From assembly GCA_016215765.1 (NCBI GenBank), contig JACRHY010000044.1, positions 1 through 7,167 on the forward strand: 7,167 nucleotides of DNA, written 5' to 3'. The DNA comes from Parcubacteria group bacterium. GTDB taxonomy: Bacteria > Patescibacteriota > Minisyncoccia > UBA6257 > JACRHY01. Every line of letters starts with the position of its first letter. Position 1 is the stretch's first letter. The notes beneath the pieces are model-generated. The model saw only the letters and a list, made by a program, of their open reading frames with translations, did not search any database and was not told the DNA's origin. A program made the translations under genes and the position numbers. Below, piece by piece: positions 1-5,674 of this stretch.

Positions 1-498
1 ACGAGCTCCACCTTCGTTATTCAGACGGAAGAACGCGGCAGGCAAACGGTCGTCGTCTCTTCCGACACGAAGATAACCGTCGGCGGAATGCCGATTGTCT
101 GCGTCAAAGCGCCCTGCCCGGCGATGCCGGAAAGAATCGGATCCTTCGCCGATCTTCAGGTTGGAATGAAGGTGATCGTCAGGGGATTATGGGATAAGGC
201 GCTGTCTAAAATTCAAGCGCGCCTTATCGTTGTCGCCGGCGCATTCGATCCGCGGCCGTTTTTCCAAAAGGAAAACGGATTGCTGAAGAAGTTTGAAAAA
301 AAGCACGAGGATCAGATTGAGAAAAAAGAAAAAAAGCTGGAGAAACAGCTGGAAAAGAAAATTGAAACACTGGAAAAACCGGGAGAAAAAGACGGAATTC
401 TGAAAAGGATTGAAGAACTGAACCGAATGATTCTGGAAATTCAGAAGAAAATGGGAACGGCGTCCGGCTCGGCGACGACCGCTCCGACGGCGCAATAA
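1..498 (+). CDS. DUF5666-like beta-domain protein with C-terminal coiled coil (5' partial)
   Basis: The frame is open from the first base of the window, so the visible 165 residues are the C-terminal part of a longer protein; the first in-window ATG (88) lies inside the domain and is not the true start. The first ~80 residues alternate beta-type stretches (TFVIQTEE, TVVVSSDTKITVG, then FADLQVGMKVIVRG and IQARLIVV). This 'dL..G..V.V.G......I.A..I.V' pattern is the one seen in DUF5666-type OB-like domains of secreted or cell-surface bacterial proteins. Residues ~90-150 are extremely Lys/Glu rich (repeated EKKxEKQLEKK) and should form a charged coiled coil. The tail is Ala/Ser/Thr rich. Function is unknown; a surface or periplasmic scaffold role is only inference. 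A strong terminator follows 14 nt after the stop codon. Confidence 0.75.
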   Translation, partial: TSSTFVIQTEERGRQTVVVSSDTKITVGGMPIVCVKAPCPAMPERIGSFADLQVGMKVIVRGLWDKALSKIQARLIVVAGAFDPRPFFQKENGLLKKFEKKHEDQIEKKEKKLEKQLEKKIETLEKPGEKDGILKRIEELNRMILEIQKKMGTASGSATTAPTAQ

Positions 499-512
499 CG
501 GTTTCTTGACCG

Positions 513-543
513 AAAAACCGCCCTCTAAATCGGGGCGGTTTTT
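513..543 (+). terminator. Intrinsic terminator after the coiled-coil protein gene
   Basis: An 11-bp perfect stem, AAAAACCGCCC (513-523) pairing with GGGCGGTTTTT (533-543), encloses a 9-nt loop (524-532). The right arm ends in a T tract, the classical Rho-independent layout. The A-tract in the left arm means it could also work on the opposite strand. It separates the upstream gene from the queuosine salvage gene. Confidence 0.88.
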
Positions 544-568
544 GTTTGCGCGGCTAATTTGTTAAAAT
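542..568 (+). promoter_or_regulatory. Putative promoter of the queuosine salvage gene
   Basis: A -10-like TAAAAT (563-568) lies 7 nt before the ATG at 576. A weak -35-like TTGTTT (542-547) is 15 nt upstream and overlaps the terminator T tract. Transcription would start at or next to the A of the ATG, so the mRNA would be leaderless. The -35 match is poor; the -10 placement repeats what is seen at other genes here. Confidence 0.4.
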
Positions 569-575
569 TTCGCGT

Positions 576-1532
576 ATGGGGAATCCTGTTCGTAAAACGG
601 CTTTTTGGGTCGCGCGGCAAGCGAAAAACGCCAAAATTAACCGTGAAAAAATAAACGCGTTGGCGGCAAAATGGGCGGCGGGCGATTTGCGCGTTCCGCC
701 GTGGCCGAAAAAGATGCATCTTGAAACAAAGAACAAGAAAGCGCTTCTGGATTATCTGATTCTTTTGGACTCCTTGAATTTTTGTTTTTGGTCAAAAAAA
801 GAAAGGTGGCTGTTTATCTATCGCGGCCGGACGTATAACGGCTACTTCGCTCTTTCGCTGGCGCTGAAAAAATTCTTTGAAGAAAATCCGGAAAAGGGGA
901 GCATTGATTATTTCCCCGAAATTTCTTTTAAGGAATTTAAGGCGATTTTGGGCGGCGGAAAGGGACTTTTATTTCTGCGGGAGCGTTGGCGGATAGCCAG
1001 GGCCGTCAGCCGCATTTTGCTGAAAAAATACGGCGGCGTTGAAAAATTCATTCTTTCCGTCGGCGGCCGGCTTTCCGTTTTGGTTCCGAAAATCGCCGGC
1101 GAATTATTTTCTTTCAACGATGTTGTCCGCTATCGCGGCAAGAAGGTTTATTTGTGGAAACGGGCGCAGATTACGGCGGCTGACATTTGGGGAGCTTTCG
1201 GCGGCCGGGGCATCGGGCATTTTCAAGATCTGGATTATTTGACCGCCTTTGCCGATTACAAACTGCCGCAGATCCTTTATTTTTGGGGCATTCTGGAATA
1301 TTCGGAAAAATTGAAAAATAAAATTGAAAGAAGGACGATTATTCCGGCCGGTTCGGAAGAGGAGATTGAAATTCGCGCCGCCACCGTTGCCGCCGTTGAA
1401 TTACTGCGAAAAGAACTGGCTCAAAGAGGAAAGCGGCTTTATCCGTTCCAAGTTGACTGGATTCTTTGGGACAAAAGCCAGCGAATTAAAATGAAATCGC
1501 CGTACCATTTGACCAAGACGTGGTTTTATTGA
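576..1532 (+). CDS. qng1: Queuosine salvage protein (queuosine 5'-phosphate N-glycosylase, DUF2419 family)
   Basis: This 318-aa protein carries the hallmarks of the Q-salvage (DUF2419/Qng1) family: NFCFW at 68-72, an L-D-(Y)-LT-x-FADYKLPQ block at 219-231, GSEEEIEIRAAT at 259-270 followed by a V-E-L-L helix, a D-W-I-LW motif at 294-298, and the C-terminal PYHLTKTWFY (309-318), which matches the usual HxTxTxxY ending. Family members hydrolyse queuosine 5'-monophosphate to release queuine, which tRNA-guanine transglycosylase inserts at G34 of GUN-anticodon tRNAs. The acidic residues at 219 and 227 are likely base-binding or catalytic, by analogy only. Length is normal for the family and both ends look complete. 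The start is set by the -10 box 7 nt upstream; there is no Shine-Dalgarno. The methyltransferase gene follows after 13 nt. A cytosolic scavenging role fits a host-dependent, biosynthetically poor bacterium. Confidence 0.85.
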   Translation: MGNPVRKTAFWVARQAKNAKINREKINALAAKWAAGDLRVPPWPKKMHLETKNKKALLDYLILLDSLNFCFWSKKERWLFIYRGRTYNGYFALSLALKKFFEENPEKGSIDYFPEISFKEFKAILGGGKGLLFLRERWRIARAVSRILLKKYGGVEKFILSVGGRLSVLVPKIAGELFSFNDVVRYRGKKVYLWKRAQITAADIWGAFGGRGIGHFQDLDYLTAFADYKLPQILYFWGILEYSEKLKNKIERRTIIPAGSEEEIEIRAATVAAVELLRKELAQRGKRLYPFQVDWILWDKSQRIKMKSPYHLTKTWFY

Positions 1533-1539
1533 CGATACT
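1509..1539 (+). promoter_or_regulatory. Putative start-proximal promoter of the methyltransferase gene
   Basis: GATACT (1534-1539) sits 6 nt before the ATG at 1546, and TTGACC (1509-1514) lies 19 nt upstream inside the end of the preceding gene. The spacing is longer than ideal. The -10 position again implies a leaderless transcript, though read-through from the preceding gene is also possible. Confidence 0.33.
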
Positions 1540-1545
1540 AATTTT

Positions 1546-2313
1546 ATGAATACAAAGAATGAAAAAACATCGTGGGGAAAATTCGCCGGCTGGTATCACC
1601 GGATGATTGAAGAGAGGGGCGGCTACCAAAAAGAGGTGATTTTGCCGAATTTACTGCGGATTTTAAATGTCAAAAAGGGCGAGATGATTTTGGATCTGGC
1701 CTGCGGCCAGGGATTTTTCACCCGCGAATTTTTCAAAAAAGGCGCGCAGGTCGCCGGCGCCGACGTTTCGGAAGAGCTTATCAAAATCGCCCGAAAAAAT
1801 TCTCCGCGGGAAATCAGATACGAAATCGCGCCCGCCGACGACCTGAAATTTCTTAAAAACGGGAGCGTTGATAAAATAACGATTGTTCTGGCGATTCAGA
1901 ACATTGAAAATCCGAGAAGCGTTTTCGCCGAATGCGGACGGATTCTGAAGCCGGCGGGAGAATTGTTTTTGGTGACGAATCATCCGGCTTTTCGGGTTCC
2001 GAAAGAAAGCGAGTGGGGATTTGACGATAAAAACAAAATTCAATATCGGCGGATCAATCGCTATCTTTCCGAATCCAAAGTGAAAATTCAAATGAGTCCG
2101 GGAGACCGGCCGGAGGAACACTCTCTGTCTTTCCATCGGCCGCTCCAGTTTTATTTCAAAGCGCTCCGCGGAGCCGGTTTTTGCGTCGGCGGTCTGGAAG
2201 AGTGGGTTTCCAACAGGAAGAGCGAGCCGGGTCCGCGCGCCGCGGCCGAAAATCGCGCCAGAAAAGAAATCCCGCTTTTTCTTTTCATTAAAGCTCAAAA
2301 ATTGAATTTGTGA
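1546..2313 (+). CDS. Class I SAM-dependent methyltransferase
   Basis: A 255-aa protein with a Rossmann-type methyltransferase core. Motif I, the SAM-binding glycine loop, is ILDLACGQGFF (48-58). The acidic end of strand 2 is GADVSEELI (71-79). The motif III region ADDLKFLKNGSVD runs over 97-109. A post-motif GRILKPAGELFLVTNHPAF (131-149) is typical of Methyltransf_11 proteins. The C-terminal third (RRINRYLS, HRPLQFYFKALRGAGF, then LEEW) resembles a substrate-cap arrangement common in this family, but the substrate cannot be told from sequence. It probably acts in the cytosol on a small molecule. It begins 13 nt after the queuosine salvage gene with no Shine-Dalgarno. A link with queuosine metabolism is possible from position only and should not be assumed. 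The long opposite-strand frame here is a codon-bias shadow. Confidence 0.85.
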   Translation: MNTKNEKTSWGKFAGWYHRMIEERGGYQKEVILPNLLRILNVKKGEMILDLACGQGFFTREFFKKGAQVAGADVSEELIKIARKNSPREIRYEIAPADDLKFLKNGSVDKITIVLAIQNIENPRSVFAECGRILKPAGELFLVTNHPAFRVPKESEWGFDDKNKIQYRRINRYLSESKVKIQMSPGDRPEEHSLSFHRPLQFYFKALRGAGFCVGGLEEWVSNRKSEPGPRAAAENRARKEIPLFLFIKAQKLNL

Positions 2314-2317
2314 TACT
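2309..2317 (+). promoter_or_regulatory. Extended -10 element upstream of the membrane-fusion-protein remnant
   Basis: TGTGATACT (TGn plus GATACT at 2312-2317) overlaps the stop codon of the methyltransferase. No convincing -35 is present. It may be the relict promoter of the degraded gene that follows, since no start codon remains at the usual 6-9 nt distance. Confidence 0.3.
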
Positions 2318-2328
2318 ATAGATTACAG

Positions 2329-2350
2329 AGATATAGAATAGATATAGAAC
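2329..2350 (+). repeat. Two tandem copies of an 11-nt unit
   Basis: AGATATAGAAT (2329-2339) is immediately followed by AGATATAGAAC (2340-2350). The repeat contains the stop codon (TAG, 2334-2336) that closes the frame of the following gene remnant, in the place where its start codon would be expected. A slippage duplication that destroyed the 5' end is one possible origin. Confidence 0.6.
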
Positions 2351-2600
2351 GCGACTATCTTCTTTTTCCGGATTAACAAACGTCGCGATCGTCGCGGCGG
2401 TCGCTTTGATTATTGCCGGCGTTATCGGCGGTTATTTTTATTTCTTCGCGGAAAAAAAGCCGACGTTTGGAATTGTCGCGGCGCAAAAGGGAAGAATCGT
2501 TCGGGAGGCAAGCGCCACGGGAAAAGTGAAAGCGGCGGAAGAGGCCGATTTGGCTTTTGAAAAAAGCGGGCGGATCGTTTCGGTGGCGGTCAGTGAGACC
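2337..2600 (+). pseudogene. Membrane fusion protein (HlyD/RND adaptor-like), N-terminal remnant
   Basis: Translating from 2337 gives a short basic/polar start, a hydrophobic segment rich in A/V/I/G (VAIVAAVALIIAGVIGGYFY, about 2382-2441), then FGIVAAQKGRIVREASATG and VKAAEEADLAFEKSGRIVSV. This is the N-terminal layout of periplasmic adaptor proteins of tripartite or ABC efflux systems: a membrane anchor, a beta strand ending in ATGxV, then the start of the biotinyl-lipoyl-like domain. The family then requires a G-D-x-V-x-K-G-Q-x-L segment, long hairpin and barrel domains; here similarity stops near 2590-2600 and the frame runs into unrelated sequence and a palindrome, ending at 2712-2714. The 5' end has an in-frame TAG (2334-2336) and no ATG; only a TTG at 2406, inside the membrane segment, could serve. 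Loss at both ends argues for a dead gene truncated by the neighbouring island. Confidence 0.65.
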
Positions 2601-2625
2601 GAAACGGCGCCCCGCCCCTTCTCCA

Positions 2626-2653
2626 ACTCTGTTATACTTAAGTATAACAGAGT
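2626..2653. repeat. Perfect 28-bp palindrome with -10-like boxes on both strands
   Basis: The left arm ACTCTGTTATACTT (2626-2639) is exactly complementary to the right arm AAGTATAACAGAGT (2640-2653), with no loop. Each strand contains TATACT (2633-2638 on +, 2641-2646 on -). No T tract follows, so it is not a standard terminator. It lies at the junction between the truncated efflux gene and the toxin-antitoxin island and about 115 bp before hicB. It could be an operator, a divergent promoter core, or an end of a mobile segment. Confidence 0.8.
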
Positions 2654-2732
2654 AACGAGACGGATAAAATCAAAAACGACGCCTTTTCTTTTCCCGCGTT
2701 CTTTACTGGCTTGACCGGTCTTGGCGCAATTT

Positions 2733-2759
2733 TTGCTTTTCTTTGGGGATTGTGATAAA
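2733..2759 (+). promoter_or_regulatory. Putative hicB promoter
   Basis: TGTGATAAA gives an extended -10 (GATAAA, 2754-2759) with a weak TTGCTT (2733-2738) 15 nt upstream. The distance to the ATG at 2768 is 8 nt, matching the leaderless pattern seen elsewhere; the ATG at 2762 would be only 2 nt away. Confidence 0.35.
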
Positions 2760-2767
2760 GTATGGAT

Positions 2768-2998
2768 ATGAAAAAGATTATTCAAGTTCATATTTATAAA
2801 GACGAGCAATATTATGTGGCCGAGTGTCTTGATTTGCCGGTGGTTACTCAAGGAAGAACCCTTGATGAATTGGCGGCTAATCTCAAAGAGGCCATCTCTC
2901 TTCAATTAGAGGGTGAAAATTTAGCCGATTTTGATTTGGCCCCCCAACCTTCCGTGATGGCTAATTTAGAGCTTGATGCTCAAGTTTATGCCCAGTAG
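2768..2998 (+). CDS. hicB: HicB-family antitoxin
   Basis: The protein opens with KKIIQVHIYKDEQYYVAEC, the HicB (UPF0150) beta-alpha-beta core, followed by LDLPVVTQG, TLDELAANLKEAI and a C-terminal PSVMANLELD. HicB proteins neutralise the HicA mRNA interferase by direct binding and often repress their own operon. At 76 residues this is the short form, with no separate helix-turn-helix or ribbon-helix-helix domain visible. The start at 2768 is preferred over the in-frame ATG at 2762 because the -10-like box ends at 2759 and family members usually begin near M-K-K. The hicA reading frame follows after 8 nt. The antitoxin is intact although its toxin is interrupted. Base composition is more AT-rich than in the flanking housekeeping genes, consistent with acquisition. 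Confidence 0.85.
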   Translation: MKKIIQVHIYKDEQYYVAECLDLPVVTQGRTLDELAANLKEAISLQLEGENLADFDLAPQPSVMANLELDAQVYAQ

Positions 2999-3006
2999 AG
3001 AATTCT

Positions 3007-3207
3007 ATGCCCAAGTTAAAAATTCTTTCCGGCGAGGAAGTAATAAAAATATTTTTGTTTTTTGGTTTTAACGTGGCTGCTCAGAAAGGCAGTCATATTT
3101 AATTGGCGCGAATTCAAAAAGACGGAACAAGGCAAACACTAACCATTCCTAATCATTTGGAATTAGATAAGGGGACGCTTAGGGCCGTTTATCGTCAAGA
3201 AGGTTGA
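3007..3207 (+). pseudogene. hicA: HicA-family mRNA interferase toxin, interrupted by one stop codon
   Basis: From the ATG at 3007 the frame reads a HicA-like N-terminus (PKLKILSGEEVIKIF, a hydrophobic/aromatic run, then AAQKGSHI), which keeps the GSH segment with the catalytic histidine at codon 30. Codon 32 is TAA (3100-3102). The same frame continues with LARIQKDG, TRQTLTIPNH and LDKGTLRAVYRQEG, the normal second half of HicA, and ends at TGA (3205-3207). Restored length would be 66 aa, right for the family. HicA usually has a Lys or other polar residue where the stop lies, so a single AAA-to-TAA change is the simplest explanation. The 31-aa product lacks the second half of the dsRBD-like fold and should be inactive. 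A sequencing error cannot be excluded. Confidence 0.82.
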
Positions 3208-3233
3208 CTTCTGATTTTTAGGCGCGGTAGAAT
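3204..3233 (+). promoter_or_regulatory. Promoter of the second toxin-antitoxin module
   Basis: TTGACT (3204-3209) and TAGAAT (3228-3233) are separated by 18 nt, a good sigma70-type pair. The -10 ends 7 nt before the ATG at 3241, so the transcript is predicted to be leaderless. The -35 overlaps the last codons of the hicA frame. Confidence 0.65.
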
Positions 3234-3240
3234 AAATTAT

Positions 3241-3465
3241 ATGGTTACTATTACTATCCCTAAAAAAGAATATCAAGAATTACTTGAGAAGAAACTTCGC
3301 TATGAATATCTTCGCCAAATAATGAGCGAGAATATTTTTGCGTCCCCGCCTACTCGGAATATTAAAGAAATCATCGGGGCATTCAAGGCGACGCGAAAGT
3401 ATAATCAAAAATTTACCAAAAGCTTGGAAAGAGGATTGGGGCGTTCTTCTTATTTCAAGACATGA
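3241..3465 (+). CDS. Probable antitoxin of a RelBE/ParDE-type module
   Basis: This 74-aa protein begins with a strand-like VTITIPKKEYQELLEKKLRYEYL, suggesting an N-terminal beta strand and helix of an antitoxin dimerisation or DNA-binding domain. An amphipathic region (IKEIIGAFKATRKYNQKF) and a basic C-terminal tail ending SSYFKT follow; the tail would normally wrap the toxin. I do not recognise the exact antitoxin family. The call rests on size, its own promoter, and the overlap of its stop with the next start (ATGA at 3462-3465), the typical translational coupling of antitoxin to toxin. The downstream frame is clearly RelE-like. The gene itself shows no disruption. Confidence 0.65.
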   Translation: MVTITIPKKEYQELLEKKLRYEYLRQIMSENIFASPPTRNIKEIIGAFKATRKYNQKFTKSLERGLGRSSYFKT

Positions 3466-3710
3466 GAATTCTTCCCCTCCATTCGGAGATTCGGAATTAT
3501 CTCAAGGAAAGAAGTTTAGAGAAGAAATTTGAAAAGCAAAAGAGTATTTTTGTACAAAATCCGTTTCATCCAGGTTTAGAAACCGAACTTTTTGAACCTA
3601 AGAAAATGCGAATTTGGAGTTTCAGAATTGACTGAAAATATCGGGCAATTTTCATTTTTAAACAAAAAGACATCATTGAAATTGTTGACGTCAACAACCA
3701 CTATCAATAA
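3462..3710 (+). pseudogene. RelE/ParE-superfamily toxin, interrupted by one stop codon
   Basis: The frame starting at the ATG overlapping the antitoxin stop reads a RelE-type toxin: LHSEIRNYLKERSLEKKFEKQ (helical part), then VQNPFHPGLETELFEPKK and IWSFRID. Codon 58 is TGA (3633-3635), after which the same frame continues KYRAIFIFKQKDIIEIVDV and NNHYQ to the TAA at 3708-3710. The IWSFRI[D]-x-KYRAIF...I.DVN.HY pattern is the conserved end of this mRNA-interferase fold, so the stop replaces one residue, most simply a Lys or Arg codon such as AGA. Restored length would be 82 aa, normal for the family. The 57-aa product would miss the last beta strands and be inactive. TGA ends the queuosine salvage and methyltransferase genes in this window, so recoding is unlikely. 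Confidence 0.82.
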
Positions 3711-3713
3711 TAA
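3685..3713 (+). promoter_or_regulatory. Weak putative promoter before the tail-anchored protein gene
   Basis: TTGACG (3685-3690) and a TAATAA/AATAAT box (3706-3713) lie inside the end of the RelE-like frame, with 15-17 nt spacing and 5-7 nt to the ATG at 3719 depending on which -10 is chosen. Position again suggests a leaderless start; box quality is modest. Confidence 0.33.
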
Positions 3714-3718
3714 TTCCT

Positions 3719-4759
3719 ATGAAAGCCAAGCTGATTTCTTTCGTGATAAGCGAAGCGACGCGGATTCAAAGAGGAAAAATAGAAGCGGCGGAGCAGATCG
3801 CGCCGGCCCAGAGCGCTCCTCATTATTTTGAGACAACCGTTCCCCGGCAGTTTATTTTGAATCGGGAAAAAATTTCAATTCAAAACCGCCAAGGCGAACT
3901 GTCGCTGAAAATTTACCAGCCGGACGTTCTTCTCGCCGAGGCGAGTTTTGATCTGGAGGACATCTTCGGCGAAGAAACGTTTGATCTTAAAGAAAAGGCG
4001 ATTGACCGTTGCCGCGATCTTCTTAGGGAATCCGGCGGCAAAAACGTTGAAGAATTCAGCGAGGAATATTCTATTTTTGTCGTTTACGATTATCGTGGCG
4101 ACGCGGATCAATTTTTAAAGCATCGGGAGAGAATTGCCGGCCTGTTGAAGTCGGAAAAGGGGGGGCTTGATCCGGACGAAGTCGCTTATACTCTTTCGGC
4201 GCAGTTGAAATACGGCAAAAACGATTCGGTTATCGTTGATTGGGACGGGGCGTTTGTTTTTGATCCGGAAGGCGACTTTGAACCGATTATTGAACTTTTC
4301 CAGCTTGCCAACGCGCAACTTTTGCGTTATCGCGTTTTGGACGGCCAGCTTGACGAACGCCTTAAACGGGTTGTCAGGTTGATCCGTCAGGCGTCGCCGG
4401 TCAAACCTCGTTTTTTATTCAGATCGTCCGAAATCAGCCAGGCGTTAAAAGACACGATGCTTGTCCGCGCCAGATCGGTCTACGAATTTCAGGCGCTGGA
4501 ACGGGAAATAAAACTGATCGGCGATTGGTATTCGGCGCGGCTTTACGATTTGACGGCGAAGAAATTTAAAATGGAGGAGTGGCGGCGGGCGATTAAAGAC
4601 AAGCTGGACGCCGTTGAAAGCGTTTATAAAATCGCTTCCGAGAATTTCACCATTTCTTGGGAACGCCGCGGGCGCATTATTGAGCTTTTCGGCTGGTACG
4701 TGCTTCTTTTCGGCTGGCTGATTCTTCTGGGATTGGAAATTTATTTTTTCCGGAAATAG
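3719..4759 (+). CDS. C-terminally membrane-anchored protein, weak RMD1/DUF155-like features
   Basis: A 346-aa protein with a mixed alpha/beta N-terminal half and a helical C-terminal half. Residues 170-205 read VIVDWDGAFVFDPEGDFEPIIELFQLANAQLLRYRVLDGQL (in pieces: DGAFVFD, then IIELFQLANAQLLRYR, then LDGQLDERL). This recalls the DUF155/RMND1 arrangement of a beta strand followed by an 'A.aLLrYr.LD..L' helix. A long probable coiled coil covers ~245-305 (EFQALEREIKLIGDWYSARL, then KDKLDAVESVYKIASENF). A single hydrophobic segment at 323-343 next to a WE-x-R-x-x-I-E-L-F region ends the protein; RMD1-type proteins also end with a membrane anchor after a coiled coil. I assign no function. The match is by eye and could be convergence. 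It has host-like base composition, in contrast to the preceding island. Confidence 0.72.
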   Translation: MKAKLISFVISEATRIQRGKIEAAEQIAPAQSAPHYFETTVPRQFILNREKISIQNRQGELSLKIYQPDVLLAEASFDLEDIFGEETFDLKEKAIDRCRDLLRESGGKNVEEFSEEYSIFVVYDYRGDADQFLKHRERIAGLLKSEKGGLDPDEVAYTLSAQLKYGKNDSVIVDWDGAFVFDPEGDFEPIIELFQLANAQLLRYRVLDGQLDERLKRVVRLIRQASPVKPRFLFRSSEISQALKDTMLVRARSVYEFQALEREIKLIGDWYSARLYDLTAKKFKMEEWRRAIKDKLDAVESVYKIASENFTISWERRGRIIELFGWYVLLFGWLILLGLEIYFFRK

Positions 4760-4779
4760 AGCACGGATATTTTTGGGTC

Positions 4780-4808
4780 TTTACAGATTTTTTTTTGTCT
4801 TATATACT
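4780..4808 (+). promoter_or_regulatory. Strong promoter of the rpsB-tsf operon
   Basis: TTTACA (4780-4785) and TATACT (4803-4808) are separated by exactly 17 nt, the best promoter in the window. The -10 ends 8 nt before the rpsB ATG (4817), so transcription should start on or beside the start codon. A T-rich stretch lies between the boxes. Confidence 0.8.
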
Positions 4809-4816
4809 CTCTTGAT

Positions 4817-5644
4817 ATGCCAAATGATATAACGAAAGATATTACGCAAGTCAGCGACGAATCGCTGAACGTTGAAGCGGCCGATCCCAAAACGGTTGAA
4901 ATTCTCAAAGAAATGATTTCAGCGGGCGTTTTGTACGGTCACAAAAAATCAAAAACACATCCGCGGATGAGGCCGTTTATTTTTGCGACCCGCAACGGCA
5001 TTGAGTTTTTTGATTTAAACGCCACTCTTGAAGCGATGGAAAAAGCGAAGGAAGCGGTGAAAAACAAAATAAAGGCGGGAGCGACGATTTTGTTCGTGGC
5101 GACGCAGGCCGAAGCGAAGGAGGCGGTTGAGGAGCTGGCCAAAAAATTCGGTTTTCCCCGCGTCGTTAATCGCTGGCTGGGCGGCACTATGACAAATTTC
5201 AAAACTCTTTCCAAGCGCATTGATTACATGAAAAAGTTGAGAATTGACAAAGAATCCGGCCAGTTGGAAAAATACACCAAAAAAGAACGCGTCGTTTTAA
5301 GCCGCGAGTTGGACAAGCTGTCCCTGATTTTTACCGGACTGGAAACGATGGCGAAAATTCCTGACATGGTTGTGATTGTTAACGTCGTCAAACATTCCAC
5401 GGCGTTGAGAGAGGCGAAGCGTTTGAAAATTCCCGTCATCGCCGTCGTTAACAGCGATGTTAATCCGGAATCGGTTGAATATCCGGTGCCGGGCAATGAC
5501 GTTTCGCGTTCCGGCATTTCGTGGTTTTTGCGCAATTTAGAAAGCGCGATTGAGGAAGGAAAAAAAGAAGCCGCCGCTTCAGCGGGGCAAACGGCCGGCG
5601 CGGCGGAACAATCCGTCGCCGTTCGGCCGGCGGTCAACGGTTAA
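4817..5644 (+). CDS. rpsB: Small ribosomal subunit protein S2
   Basis: This 275-aa protein is clearly S2. It has ISAGVLYGHKKSKTHPRMRPFI (34-55), the family's GH....P.M.P.I block, then RNGIEFFDLNAT (59-70), ILFVATQAEAKEAVEELAKK (91-110), NRWLGGTMTNFKT (118-130), and the C-terminal IPVIAVVNSDVNPESVEYPVPGND (205-228) with S-G-I-S-W-F-L. S2 joins the 30S subunit late and contacts S1 and the 16S head. A 25-residue N-terminal extension precedes the core and an Ala/Gly/Glu-rich tail (245-275) follows it; both are probably disordered. There is no Shine-Dalgarno before the ATG; the start follows the -10 by 8 nt. The tsf gene follows after 30 nt, the conserved bacterial order. Confidence 0.97.
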   Translation: MPNDITKDITQVSDESLNVEAADPKTVEILKEMISAGVLYGHKKSKTHPRMRPFIFATRNGIEFFDLNATLEAMEKAKEAVKNKIKAGATILFVATQAEAKEAVEELAKKFGFPRVVNRWLGGTMTNFKTLSKRIDYMKKLRIDKESGQLEKYTKKERVVLSRELDKLSLIFTGLETMAKIPDMVVIVNVVKHSTALREAKRLKIPVIAVVNSDVNPESVEYPVPGNDVSRSGISWFLRNLESAIEEGKKEAAASAGQTAGAAEQSVAVRPAVNG

Positions 5645-5674
5645 GCGGACAAAACGGTTAACGATTATCAATCA

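Noticed and set aside
1663..2298. Long open frame on the minus strand (211 codons)
   Set aside because: It lies entirely inside the methyltransferase gene, whose plus-strand protein has clear family motifs; the antisense translation is low-complexity Phe/Arg-rich and fits a codon-bias shadow.
3100..3635. Alternative genetic code (stop codons read as sense) to explain the two interrupted toxins
   Set aside because: The two stops differ (TAA and TGA), and both codons terminate intact genes in the window: TAA ends rpsB and TGA ends the queuosine salvage, methyltransferase and small membrane protein genes.
3684..3695. 12-bp palindrome GTTGACGTCAAC as a possible operator
   Set aside because: It encodes the conserved V-D-V-N part of the RelE-like frame, so it is explained by coding; its short length makes chance likely.
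5224..5637. Minus-strand frame opposite rpsB
   Set aside because: It overlaps the unmistakable S2 coding region and has no family features of its own.
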